This document shows, piece after piece, positions 11,931-22,950 of a stretch of DNA of 64,000 bases. This stretch comes from Salvelinus alpinus (lineage: Eukaryota > Chordata > Actinopteri > Salmoniformes > Salmonidae), in the NCBI RefSeq assembly GCF_045679555.1, contig NC_092091.1, forward strand, positions 72,953,839-73,017,838, given 5' to 3'. The position numbers and the translations under genes are program-made. The notes under the pieces are model-generated. The model made no database searches and was not told the DNA's origin. It saw only the letters and a list, made by a program, of their open reading frames with translations. Every line of letters starts with the position of its first letter. The stretch's first letter is position 1.

Positions 11931-12808
11931 ACACTCACCGCCCAGTTTATTAGGTACACCACCCCGTTCAAGAAAATGGAACGCTCCTACAGACAGTGAG
12001 TCACGTGGCTGGGGCTTGCTATACAAAGCAGGCAGACAGGCATTGAGGCAATGTTACTGTTCGATTCAACGTTAGAATGGGCAAAAGGAGTGAACTAAGC
12101 GACTTTGAGCGTGGTATGATCGTCGATGCCAGGCACACCAGGTCCAGTATCTCAGAAATGTTCGACCTCCTGGGCTTTTCACACACGACAGTGTGTAGGG
12201 TTTCCCGAGGCTGGAGTGACAAACAAAAAACATCCAGTCAACAGCAGTCCTGTGGGTGAAAACAGCTCGTTGATAAGAGAGGTCGAAATAGAATGGCTAG
12301 AATAATGCAAGCTAACAGGCGGGCCACAAATAAACAAATAATGGTGTAGTACATCAGTGGTGTGCAGAACGGCATCTCGGAACGCACAACTCATCGGTCC
12401 TTGTCATGGATGGGCTATTGCTGCAGACAACCACATCGGGTTCTACTCCTATCAGTTAAAAACAAGAAGAAGCTGCTCCAGTGGGCACGCAATCAACAAC
12501 AATTGAGGAGTGGAAAAAATTTGCCTGGTCCGATGAATCCCATTTCTGGTGCGTCATGCTAATGGCAGAGTCAGGATTTGGCGTAAGCAGCATGAGTCCA
12601 TGGACCCATCCTGCTTGGTGTCAACAGTACAGGCTGGTGGCGGGGGTGTACCACCATCCAATCTGCAGAAACTGTGTGATGCCATCGCATCAACATGGAC
12701 CAACATCCCTGTGGAACGTTTCAGACTTGTAGAATCAATTCCCCCGAATAATTCAGGTTGTTCTGAAGGAAAAGGGGGGTCCGACCCGATACTAGGTGGG
12801 TGTACCTG
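11931..12808 (+). mobile_element. Tc1-like transposon of the 'actcaccg...ttattaggtaca' family, decayed
   Basis: The left terminus is 'acactcaccgcccagtttat' at 11931. Transposase begins at 12077 with MGKRSELSDFERGMIVDAR and a helix-turn-helix region; later pieces include FAWSDESHFW (first catalytic Asp, near 12510-12545). Stops and frame breaks occur at about 12258 and after. The right terminus is truncated near 12808. It sits within 'ttgaccctaaatata' repeats that flank it on both sides (about 11900-11930 and 12828-12870). Bases 12871-13160 match sequence before exon D's acceptor. Confidence 0.7.
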
Positions 12809-13160
12809 TCAAACAGGCATAATAAATTGACCCTAAATATATATTGACCTTTAATAGATTGACCCTAAATATATATTCTCACTTTACTTCCAAATTAAAT
12901 CAGGAAGTTGGAAGGAAAGGATTTTTTCCTTTCAAAAGTACAGGAAATGAATGCAGTCCAATTTGACTTTCAAATGTTTTGAGGACAGAGAAGATTTACA
13001 TTTTCTGTGTCAATGAGTTAAATCAGTAAATTAACAACTTAATTCAAGCCATTTGATCAATATTATAGCCTAGTAATAGCTGAGTTATATTAGACCTGCA
13101 TTTGTTTTAGAGCTTTGTAGAGCTCATGTTTGTCAACTTAATTCCCTCCTTCTTTCAGGC

Positions 13161-13760
13161 CATACTACTGTCAAAGAGGGGGAATAGAGTCTGGACAGAC
13201 AGAGAAGTGTCCCCCTGACACTCAAAACGCAGAGTAAGGGAGAACTGTAGGATCGAGGTCCAAGTTGCAAGTTGTCCATTGAAATCTGGCAACTTGGACC
13301 TCACCCTACAGTTCTCCCTCGCTCTGCGTTTTGAGTGTCAGGAGGACACTTTTCATCCCAAAGGATTACTCTCCAACAGGTTCCCCAAAGACATGGAAAA
13401 CATTAACCATTAGTGGATTTTTTTTTTTTAAACTGACCTAAGATCAGCATCTAGGGACAACTTAACACTGCTCCACCTGTGACATAATGAAAGGCAGGGG
13501 TAGGAGTTTTTCCTCACCACGTGACCAGACTAGGGAACACGTCCTGGCCCTAGATTTAAGGGAAATGGCTCGGCTTCACACTAGTGGGGTTTTCATATGA
13601 AAACTAGGTCTATGTGTTTTTAACCGTTTGAATGGTTTCCACATTGAACGCTACCCTCTGTGTGTAGTGCTTGTGTTTTCAGTTCAGCTGGCTTGATGCT
13701 TGGTCCAGAGTGGACTGATAATGTATATTATTAAAGCTGAAGTTTTTAAACATCCTTATG
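13161..13760 (+). pseudogene. Relic of an M-family ZNF finger exon and its 3' flank
   Basis: After an acceptor-like 'ttctttcag' (to about 13159) that matches the one before exon D, the sequence becomes the + strand equivalent of the middle of the M-family terminal exon (ESGQT...KCPPDTQ region). It then folds back on itself: 13205-13267 and 13290-13351 are near-perfect inverted repeats. It resumes as 'catcccaaaggattactctcc'. The finger codons are missing. From 13430 on it matches, inverted, the 3' flank of M1-M5, including the hairpin element (about 13505-13550) and 'ttggtccagagtggactgat'. It is therefore a chimeric dead copy in the opposite orientation. Confidence 0.7.
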
Positions 13761-14087
13761 AATGTGTATAGGTGAACAGTAATTAAAAAATGATTTCCAT
13801 TTGCCTGTCAATAATATACTTTAGATTTGCTATCAGATTGATAGGCTGTAAAGATGTTGATGGAATTCATATATATTATGTATAGTAGGCTAGTCTGTCA
13901 TACTGTTGTAATGTACTTTTTTTTTAAAGTCAATTAACTGTTTGTCGTTTATTTCTATTAGAAATAACAGAAATAGTTAAATGCTTTATTTTAGAAAAAT
14001 CATGAAATATTGTTTACACCAGAAAACATGTTTATTACATAGCTACAACATTGTTGTTATTGTGGAGCACTCCTATACAGTAGGTGG

Positions 14088-14107
14088 CGGTGTCCAACTT
14101 TCAAGTC
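14088..14107 (+). promoter_or_regulatory. Conserved promoter-proximal motif upstream of ZNF exon 1
   Basis: 'gtaggtggcggtgtcc' lies about 230 bp before the start codon at 14316. A related 'agcaggtggcaatgttgg' motif sits 215-245 bp upstream of the start codons of M2-M5. The spacing and conservation suggest a core promoter element, but no factor is assigned. The rest of 13761-14315 shows no gene. Confidence 0.35.
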
Positions 14108-14315
14108 CAGCGTATGATTACATTACTGTGATGAGGAACAGGAACAATAATCTCACCAGCGAGCTACAAACAAAGCTAGCTAGCTATCCATGTTTAGTTT
14201 CTGATTATGATTGTATTTGTTTTAATAGCATGCTAGATAACTGTAGATACTCATAATATAGAAAACATAAAGACTGTTTTCATATTGAAAAGGATCCAAA
14301 CGCTTCTGGAGGACA

Positions 14316-17300
14316 ATGTCGGGTTCCGTGGTCGATTTCCAGGCGCAGATAGCCTCAATCATGGAGGTGCTAGCCAACGCGGCTGTAGCCGAAATCTGCA
14401 AAGTTGTTGACGATGGCTATGCGGTTGTACACCTGAAGATGTCCCAAAGCCACAAGGAGAACGAATTTCTCCGGAAGAAAATGAAATTGATGGAACTTCA
14501 GATCACCAGATTTCGAGCAGAGAGAACAAAGTTTTCAGATGGGTCCGTCCACAATCGCTTCCATGGAATACGCCTGCTAAACAGACACAACAATCGAGAG
14601 ACGGTAACGACAGGTTTGTGATGATGATGAATTTGACAATGTGCACGTATCTTCAATTAAATTACAGATTACCGACCATTTCGAATCCCACCGTACCTTC
14701 TCCGCTATGCAATCTGGTTTCAGAGCTGGTCATGGGTGCACCTCAGCCACGCTCAAGGTGCTAAACGATATCATAACCGCCATCGATAATAGACATTACT
14801 GTGCAGCCGTATTCATCGACCTGGCCAAGGCTTTCGACTGTGTCAATCACCACATTCTTATTGGCAGACTCAACAGCCTTGGTTTCTCAAATGATTGCCT
14901 CGTCTGGTTCACCAACTACTTATCTGATAGAGTTTAGTGTGTCAAATCGGAGGGCCTGTTGTCCGGACCTCTGGCAGTCTCTATAGGGGTGCCACAGGGT
15001 TAAATTCTCGGGCGGACTCTCTTCTCTGTATACATCAATGATGTCGCTCTTGCTGCTGGTGATTCTCTGATCCACCTCTACACAGACGACACCATTCTGT
15101 ATACATCTGGCCCTTCTTTGGACACTATTTACTAACCTCCAGACAAGCTTCAATGCCATACAACTCTCCTTCCGTGACCTCCAACTGCTCTTAAATGCAA
15201 GTAAAACTAAATGCATGGTCTTCAACCGATCGCTGCCCGCACCTGCCCGCCCGTCCAGCATCACTACTCTGGATGGTTCTGACTTAGAATATGTGGACAA
15301 CTACAAATACCTATGTGTCTGGTTAGACTGTAAACTCTCCTTCCAGACTCACATTAAGCATCTCCAATCCAAAATTAAATCTAGAATTGGCTTCCTATTT
15401 CGCAACAAAGCATCCTTTACTCATGCTGCCAAACATACCCTCGTAAAACTGACCATCCTACCGATCCTCGACTTCGGCGACGTCATTTACAAGATAGCCT
15501 CCAACACTACTCAACAAATTGGATGCAGTCTATCACAGTGCCATCCGTTTTGTCACCAAAGCCCCATATACTACCCACCATTGCGACTTGTACGCTCTCG
15601 TTGGCTGGCCCTCGCTTCATACTCGTCGGCTAACCCACTGGCTCCAGGTCATCTACAAGTCTCTGCTAGGGAAAGCCCCGCCTTATCTCAGCTCACTGGT
15701 CACCATAGCAGCACCCACCTGTAGCACGCGCTCCAGCAGGTATATCTCACTGGTCACCCCCAAAACCAATTCTTCCTTTGGCCGCCTTCCAGTTCCCTGC
15801 TGCCAATGACTGGAACGAACTGCAAATATCACTGAAGCTGGAGGGTCATATCTCCCTCACTAGCTTTAAGCACCCGCTGTCAGAGCAGTTCACAGATCAC
15901 TGCACCTGTACATAGCCCATCTGTAAATAGCTCATCCAACTACCTCATCCCCATACCTTATATATTTATTTTGCTCCTTTGCACACCAGTATCTCTACCT
16001 GCACATTCATCTTCTGCACATTCTACCATTCCAGTGTTTAATTGCTATATTGTAATTACTTCGCCACCATGGCCTATTTATATTGCCTTACCCCCCTTAT
16101 CCGACCTCATTTGCACATGCTGTATATAGACTTTTTCTACTGTATTATTGATTGTATGTTTGTTTATTCCATGTGTAACTCTTTGTTGTTGTATGTGTCG
16201 AACTACTTTGCTTTATCTTGGCCAGGTCGCAGTTGCAAATGAGAATTTCTTCTCAACTAGCCTACCTGGTTAAATAAAGGTGAAATAAAACATGAATCTT
16301 CAATTTGACCCCATCCATCAATTGTGTTTTACAAAGTTCAAAGCAAGTATAAAACATCCATGATTTATGTACTGTCAATACAGTTTGGGCCTAGATGTAT
16401 TATTGAGATCCACCTCAAGAGGCTGAAGAAATTTGGCTTGGCCCCAAAGACCTTCATAAACCTACAGATGCACCATTGAGAGCATCCTTTCGGACTGTAT
16501 CACCACCTGGTACTGCTATTGCACCGTCTGCAACCGCAGGGCTCTCTAGAGGATGGTGCGGTTAGCCCAACGTATTTCCGGGGGCACCCTTGCCTGGCCT
16601 CCAGGACAGTTACAGCACCGGTGTCACAGAAAGGCCAAGAAGAATATCAAGGACCTCAGCCACCTGAGCCATGGCCTGTTCACTCGCTACTATCTAGAAG
16701 GTGGAGACATTACAGGTGCATCAAAGCAGGGAACGAGAGACTGAAAAACTGCTTTTATCTCCAGGCCATCAGACTGTCCCCACTAGACTGCCTCCGCCCA
16801 GTACCCTGCCCTGAACTTAGTCACTGTTACTAGCCCAGCTACCACCCGATACTCTACCCTGCACCTTAGTGACTGCTGCCCTAGTCATTGAACACTGGTC
16901 ACTTTAATAATGTTTACATACTGTTTTACCCACTTCATATGTATGTAATGTATTCTAGTCATGGCTCATCCTATATAACTACTGCTGTACACACCTTTTC
17001 TATTAACATACTGTCTATTTATACCATCATATACATATATATTTATTCCGGACTCTAACATTGGTCGTTCTGATATTTCTTAATTCCTTTCTTTTTCTTT
17101 TTTGGATGTGTGTGTATTGTTTTGTATTGTTAGGTATTACAGCCCTGATGGCGCTAGGAACACAAGCATTTTGCTACACCTGCGATAACATCTGCAAAAT
17201 ATGTGTACGTGACATGACCAATAAAATTTGATTTGAGGATGTATCATGCTGACTTTGTACTGTCAACACAGCTAGGATCCTTCTAGCTCTACAGACATGC

Positions 17301-19078
17301 TAGGATCCTTCTAGCTCTATAGACACATAACATACATCATGAAGGTATTATGCTTGCTTGGTACTTTGTAAAACAACATTTATGGATGGGGTCAAATTGA
17401 CCTCCCCCTTTATTTCCAGGACCTACTTGGCAAAGCAGAAACAGACTTTCCAACAGGAGTTTTGGGAACAGCAGCATACCAAGAGACAGACAGCCCATAG
17501 ATGTGGACCAAGAGGATGTCTCTCCATCAAAGCATATGGCTGCTACAAGTGATGAGGTAAGTTCCAATTTTAACAGCCGATTTTAGACTGTCACAGACTT
17601 ATATCTGTTTTAGTCTCGCACACCAGACACTTCCGCCTGAGGATGAGGTTATGTCTGTATAGATGTGTATGTCAACACATTATAACTAGTGATATTGTGA
17701 TAAAAAAATAGGTGGGTAAACTCTTATTGCCGTACACAGTGAGTAAAGTAACACTCCCTAAACTTTCAATGCATTTTTACGCCAAAGGTTTGTAAAGGCA
17801 TGTGTAAAATACAGAAGGTGGAGTTTACCCTCCACTACACCACTGGTTATAACACAATAACAACAAGACAACTACTATGAATTTCACTAAATCCCATGTC
17901 ATGCCCATATATCCATTCAGTAGATAGTGGATGCTCTGTCTCACTCAGTCATCTCTCCCACTTAACCCCATCAGCAGTCAGCAGAGACAGAGGAAGGGCA
18001 ACCAGACCTGCTGATCATCAAGGTGGAGGGAGAAGCAGATGACCAGGACTCTAGGATCAGTCACCCAGCCAGAACAGTGGAGGGCAGCAGAGAGCTAACC
18101 ACCCAACTGGCTGCAGCCACCACAGAGGACCCCGCCTTCCAGTCCAGTGGTCCCAGAGGCAACAACTACAACAACACCGCTATGGAGGTCAGTGGATCTG
18201 ACACCGTCCTCCTCCAATCAGAAACAGGGAATGTGAACCAGGGACCCCAGCAGCACACAGGATTTGAACACAGAGCAGAGAGACAGAGTCTGGACACTAA
18301 GTGTGACATGAACGGGGACCTCACTCTCCTAAGAGATTCTTTAAACCAGGTGTGGAGAGAGGTAGTAGTGACTGATGATGGCGCCTCTGCTGCTCACACT
18401 AAAGTTATGGACCTAGGGAGTGGCCCAGTGGGCCCAGAAACACAGACTAGCTCTGCCACAGAAATGAGGTGGGGTCAGGTGGGTACAGCTACTACACCAC
18501 AGGTCAATGGAACTGGAAATAAGCAGGTAGTGGGAGTGTTTAACAGAAACGCACCAATGATTCGCCATGACATGACGCAATTGGTTTCACCCGGCTTCCG
18601 GCCCTCAGAGATAAATACAGGCACCCATCTTGACACAGGAAATGCAGGTGAGGCCAACAAAGCTAGTTGGTGCTCGTTGGCAAGCCTACATAGACACTCT
18701 GAAATACCAGGAAGAGGAGCTCAACAACCAGCTCATGCCTCACTCCCTGTCAGCCATTTTAGACCAAGCACCACAACTTCCTGTCATTTGAGTAATCTTG
18801 CCACAGATGTTAGACCTGGCACCGTAGAACGACAGTACGGTTTCCTGAGCTGCAATAAGAAGTTTGTCCACGAGAGTGACTTGCAGCAGCACGCTGTCAT
18901 CCACACCAGAAAGCGGGGGTTTGCCTGCAACATCTGTGAGAAGAGCTTTGAGGGCGCCAGCCATCTCCAAATGCACCTAAACGTCCACACTGGCGAGAAG
19001 CCCTTCAGTTGTGCACATTGCGGACGCAGGTTCTCCCACACCAGCAATCTGAAAAGACATCAGAAGCTTCATCATTGA
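14316..19078 (+). CDS. C2H2 zinc-finger gene with cassette 'C' (three exons)
   Basis: Exon 1 (14316-14613) starts MSGSVVDFQAQIASIMEVL and encodes a helical N-terminal domain common in teleost ZNF proteins, with a likely coiled coil at residues 40-75. Its donor is GTTTGT after phase 1. Exon 2 (17420-17556, donor GTAAGT) encodes an acidic linker containing PIDVDQEDVSPSKHMAA. Exon 3 (from about 17978) carries IKVE and ends with the fingers. The sum is 1536 nt, a 511-residue product. Fingers occupy residues 431-511, but finger 1 reads YGFLSCNKKF: its first zinc Cys is Phe (18842-18844). An 84-nt in-frame deletion at 18468/18469 removes the VIVID segment present in A and B. Polyadenylation is probably at 19459-19464. 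Intron 1 is filled by two non-LTR retrotransposons. Exact acceptor of exon 3 (17975 or 17978) is unsure. Confidence 0.75.
14632..16290 (+). mobile_element. Non-LTR retrotransposon (LINE), 5'-truncated, in intron 1
   Basis: The reverse-transcriptase domain starts at 14641: QSGFRAGHGCTSATLKVL, then FIDLAKAFDCVNHHIL with the first catalytic Asp. A stop at 14935 and later frame breaks inactivate it. It ends in 'gcctacctggttaaataaag', the 3' tail shared with salmonid SINEs. It starts only about 20 bp after the exon 1 donor. The subfamily (L2/RSg-like) is my inference. Confidence 0.75.
16390..17237 (+). mobile_element. 3' end of a second LINE family in intron 1
   Basis: Degenerate coding (LSRRWRHYRCIKAGNERLKN in one frame, 16519-16833) is followed by a 3' UTR ending 'aataaaatttgatttga', a common teleost LINE tail. 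The 5' part and the reverse transcriptase are absent. Bases 17238-17419 contain a short direct repeat 'gctaggatccttctagctct' (about 17269 and 17299) and otherwise nothing seen. Confidence 0.6.
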
Positions 19079-19458
19079 TAACTGACACAGAACAAGAGAT
19101 TCCTATTGAAAAAAGCTGTTATAGCAATATCATGAGTTCAAACGTCATTGGTTCTAACGTAGTCCTATGTCTGCAGGATGTTTGCCCTGGTCTCATACGT
19201 CTACAATACAACGTGGTTCATATTTACATTATCTACAAAGACTGTTACGTTTTCTTGGCTTCTTTAAGGCCAACAGCATCACTCACATTGACTGTTAAGG
19301 TTGATAATGGTTGTGTTCTTCTAATAATACTGCGTTCCTCACACTAAAGTTATAGCAGATACTGAAATTGTACTGTGAGACTGAAAAACTGTCTGTTCTT
19401 TTGTACCAATTTGACCAATGGCTGTTGCTGTTTGTTCATTAAATCCTATAATTCCATC

Positions 19459-19464
19459 AATAAA
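19459..19464 (+). terminator. Polyadenylation signal for cassette C
   Basis: AATAAA about 380 bp after the stop at 19078, at the position paralogous to 9691-9696. Confidence 0.55.
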
Positions 19465-19780
19465 TCATATTTTTCAAATAATTCCATGGTGCTTCTTGAC
19501 TCTGAATATATATTCTCACATTGACCCTAAATATATTGTAAGGAAAGGACATTTTTCTTTCCAAATTACAGTGAATTATTGAGGTCCAGTTTTAGTTTCA
19601 TGTTTTGAGAAGCTTTAGATGTTCTGTGTCCATGAGTTGAGTCAGTAAATTAACAACTTCATTCAAGCCATTTGATCAATATCATAGCCTAGTAATATCT
19701 GAGTTCTAATAGACCTGCATTTGTTTTAGAGCTTTGTAGAGCTCATGTCTGTCTACTTAATTCCTCCCTCCTCTTTTCAG

Positions 19781-21138
19781 GCCAAATCTACTGTGGAAGG
19801 GGAGAGAGACCTCCAGCCATGGAAGAAAGAAGAGTGTCTGAGGGAGATGCCAGGTAATGATAAATGGATTGTTGTAATGAAAAATGACATACTGATTGAC
19901 AACCTCATTGTTTTTATTTGACTACATATGACCATCATGCTTTTGTTGTCTCTTCAGGCACTGATAGTGGCCACAGAATGACAGACCCAAACACACAGAC
20001 CTCTCTAGACACGGACCAAACAGAGCTCACTGAGCAGCTCAGAACCAAACACAGCATAGTGACTGTCAACAGATCAGACACTGTTTTCAAGTCAGACCCG
20101 GAGCCTGAGAGCCTGAGCCAGGTGCTCCAACTCACAGGTCCAGGACCTGCTGCTAAACAGCAGCGCAGCCTAAACCCAGAGAGAACAACCGATATGCCTG
20201 TAAACTCCCGTAAGCGAAGAGTCAGTGATACAGCGAATGATCGGCCATCTTGTTCTAGTTATGCTGCCGAGACGGTCTCAGGAAGCCCCTCGCCTCTCAC
20301 AAAGGTGAACCCTATTCCCCCACTTTCTCAGATGGTGCGGGGTGAACACGAGTATTCCCAGGTCGATTCAGAGGTCATGTCTGAGGTCATAGTTATCGAC
20401 CCCCTTCCTGTTGACGATGGGGACGGCACGCCCTCGTTGTGGAGACAAGGTGACATCATGGAACACAGGCATCATCAAGGAGGACATAGTGAAGCAGATG
20501 CCATGCTTCTTGGAGGACATTCGAGTAACACTTATCATCATCATCCTCACCCAGGTGTCCAGCCAGCAGCGAGACAGAACTCACCTGACAATCACTTCTA
20601 CACCATCTGCATGGACAGCGCTTTCAACAACCGCCTCGGCACCTTTCAGAACCCCGCAACCACCGCTCCATTGGCCGAGGGAACCGGGGAGCTGCAGTAC
20701 CCCACCTGGGTGGATTTCGAGGGGAGCGCCCCCGACACCCACCTGGGTGACATGACTGGGACTCATCAGGACAGAGGGTCTAGGGAGGAGGGGGCGAGGT
20801 CCTACAGGTGCACCTTCTGCGGGAGGGAGTACCCTCACCTGTGCCAGCTCAAGATGCACCAGAGGGTCCACACGGGGGAGAAACCGTACGAGTGTGCCCT
20901 GTGTGGGAAGCAGTTCAGCCAGCTGTGCAGCCTGAAGCGGCACCAGAGAGTACACACAGGGGAGAAACCTTTCAGATGCGCTCAATGCGGGAAACAGTTC
21001 TCTCATTCCAGTAATTTAAAAGTGCATCAGAGCGTCCATACGGGTGAGAAACTGTTCCACTGCGCCCAGTGTGGGAAGAACTTCTCCTTTCTGAGCAATC
21101 TGATAAGACATCAGACAGTTCATGCACGGAAATTATAG
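19781..21138 (+). CDS. C2H2 zinc-finger cassette 'D' (two exons, four fingers)
   Basis: A 73-nt exon (19781-19853; acceptor 'cctcttttcag', donor GTAATG) encodes AKSTVEGERDLQPWKKEEC. It joins in phase 1 to the terminal exon 19958-21138 (acceptor 'tctcttcag'). Four C2H2 fingers with TGEKP-type linkers end the protein: YRCTFCGREY, YECALCGKQF, FRCAQCGKQF and FHCAQCGKNF. All zinc ligands are present; finger 1 has Tyr in place of the usual core Phe. The linker keeps EVIVIDPL (20383-20406), a SUMO-interaction-like motif. The first exon is in phase 0, so it can accept the exon 2 donor at 17556; exons 1 and 2 plus D total 1689 nt, a 562-residue product. It is therefore either an alternative 3' end of the same gene or a separate gene whose first exons are not visible. 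Confidence 0.8.
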
Positions 21139-21421
21139 GTTGTGTTGTGATTTGGGATTGTGTTTTCTCAATTGATTGTAAATTGTATGTGTGTGATTGC
21201 TTAAAGGTTGTTACCTGTTTATTTTTGTATTTTGTAAAAATTTTATAAAAAGAAGTGACACTAAACGTTTGACTGCAGATTGTTATATTAGTTCATGTTG
21301 GTTATTATTGTCTAAAATGTTCAACTTTTTATTGTATAAATTCCTACAGTATTTGTGACGCAAAGTGTTGAAAATAATCAGGCAAAACTAAGATTTTGTC
21401 ACAATGAACATGCTTGTGTTA

Positions 21422-21427
21422 AATAAA
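21422..21427 (+). terminator. Polyadenylation signal for cassette D
   Basis: AATAAA about 285 bp after the stop at 21138. A weaker candidate, 'ttataaaaag', lies at 21243. Confidence 0.5.
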
Positions 21428-21499
21428 GCAACATGGGAAATTTGAAAAAGGTAATGTCTTTTAGAATGAGAGTAATACATTTAGCTTTATCTCAGCAAA

Positions 21500-21835
21500 G
21501 ACATCTCAAATAGTCTGGGTAGCCATTTGATTAGATGTTCAGCAGTCTTCTGGCTTTGGGATAGAAGCTGTTTAGAAGCCTCTTGGACCTAGACTTAGAC
21601 CGCGTAGCAGAGAGAAAAGTCTATGACTAGCGTGGCTGGAGTCTTCGACATTTGTTAGAGCCTTCCTCAGGACACTGCCTGGTATAGAGGTCGTGGATGG
21701 CAGGAAGCTTTGCCCCAGTGATGTACTGGGCCGTACGCACTACCCTCTGTAGTGCCTTGCGGTCGGAGGCGGATCAGATGCCATACCAGGCAGTGATGCA
21801 ACCCGTCAGGATGCTCTCGATGTAATACGGTTGCC
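21500..21835 (-). repeat. LINE-derived dispersed repeat fragment
   Basis: GC-richer non-coding stretch with 'gatgtactgggccgtacgca' and 'atgcaacccgtcaggatgct', features I associate with a widespread salmonid non-LTR element in reverse. No intact frame. The 21836-22158 stretch that follows has degenerate, short-period 'aaaataagtcc' motifs. Confidence 0.4.
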
Positions 21836-22158
21836 TCCAAAATCCAGCCTATGGCTGAGTTACATCCAGCATCCGGCTCAGAGTTTCATTCAGCATCCAT
21901 TAGGATGTAACTCTGAGCTGGATGTAACACACGTCCAAATAAGACTCCCACGATATGTCATGCCAAAATAAGTCCTTCCTGCTATACTGATTTCAAAATA
22001 AGAGTCCGTCAATTTGTCATGCTCAAATAAAAGTCCTGCGATTTCAAAATGTCACTTGAGCTGTCATTAAAATAAGTAATAATACATTGATTTATCATGA
22101 CTAAAATACAATTCTGGCATTATCAGATTTCAAAATAAGTCTGTCAATTTCATGCCAA

Positions 22159-22553
22159 TGTAACGGATGTGAAATGGCTAACTAGTTAGCGGTGGTGCGC
22201 GCTAATAGCCTTTCAACCCGGGTCGGGGCGAGGGGACGGACTAAAGTTATACTGTTACATTGGTGCCGTGACCCGGATCACTGGTTGCTGCGGAAAAGGA
22301 GGAGGTTGAAAGGGGGGTGAGTGTAACGGATGTGAAATGGCTAGCTAGTTAGCGGTGGTGCGCGCTAATAGCCTTTCAATCGGTGACGTCACTTGGCTCT
22401 GAGACCTTGAAGTAGTGGTTCCCCTTGCTCTGCAAGGGCCGCGGCCTTTGTGTAGCGATGGGTAACGATGTTTCGTGGGTGTCAGTTGTTGTGTGCAGAG
22501 GGTCCCTGGTTTGCGCCCAGGGCGAGGGGACGGACTAAGGTTATACTGTTACA
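22159..22553 (+). mobile_element. Miniature LTR retrotransposon (TRIM-like), LTR-PBS-PPT-LTR
   Basis: LTR1 (22159-22259, 101 bp) and LTR2 (22322-22553, 232 bp) both begin TGTAACGGATGTG and end ATACTGTTACA. LTR1 lacks about 131 internal bp. The 62-bp interior opens with TGGTGCCGTGACCCGGAT, a primer-binding site matching the 3' end of tRNA-His with one mismatch, and closes with the purine tract 'gaaaggggggtgag'. CCAA flanks both sides (22155-22158, 22554-22557). There is no coding capacity, so it must have been mobilised in trans. Confidence 0.8.
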
Positions 22554-22950
22554 CCAAAATAAGTCCTTTAATTTCAATAGTAATATAGAACCCCAGGGGA
22601 GAATGTCATAACATTTGCTGTCAAGGCACAGATATATATTAGTCATACTGTTAACCCATCCCTTTGTTTGTTAGCCCAACTCATGTAAGGTTGCCTCTGA
22701 ACAGAACCGACGCATCTACATCTCCATCTATGTCATATTGCTGACTCTACCTTTAAAAGTGTCATTGTCTGAAATAAATTAAAGTTATTCCAGTCAGCCT
22801 GTTTCCTGGGTAAAACAGCGTGAGCTCCCACCAGATCTTAGAAGCTATATTGTACTGCATTAATAGGCAGAGCTCCCCATGATCTTGTTTAAACCTGGCG
22901 TGGCATAGGTCATCAACACGCACGTACGCACACACTCTCTTTCTCTCTCT
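22554..22950. other. No gene seen
   Basis: AT-rich sequence without supported coding potential; a short CT-rich simple repeat (22931-22950) abuts the next transposon. Confidence 0.5.

Noticed and set aside
14316..14613. KRAB, SCAN or BTB domain in exon 1
   Set aside because: No match to those patterns by eye; the FHAQLASIIEVLANAAVAE-type helix is a different teleost ZNF N-terminus, for which I have no formal family name to assert.
22159..22553. Deleted copy of a longer coding retroelement
   Set aside because: Not excluded, but the primer site and purine tract are both intact within 62 bp and target duplications flank the whole, so I favour a miniature element that moved as such.
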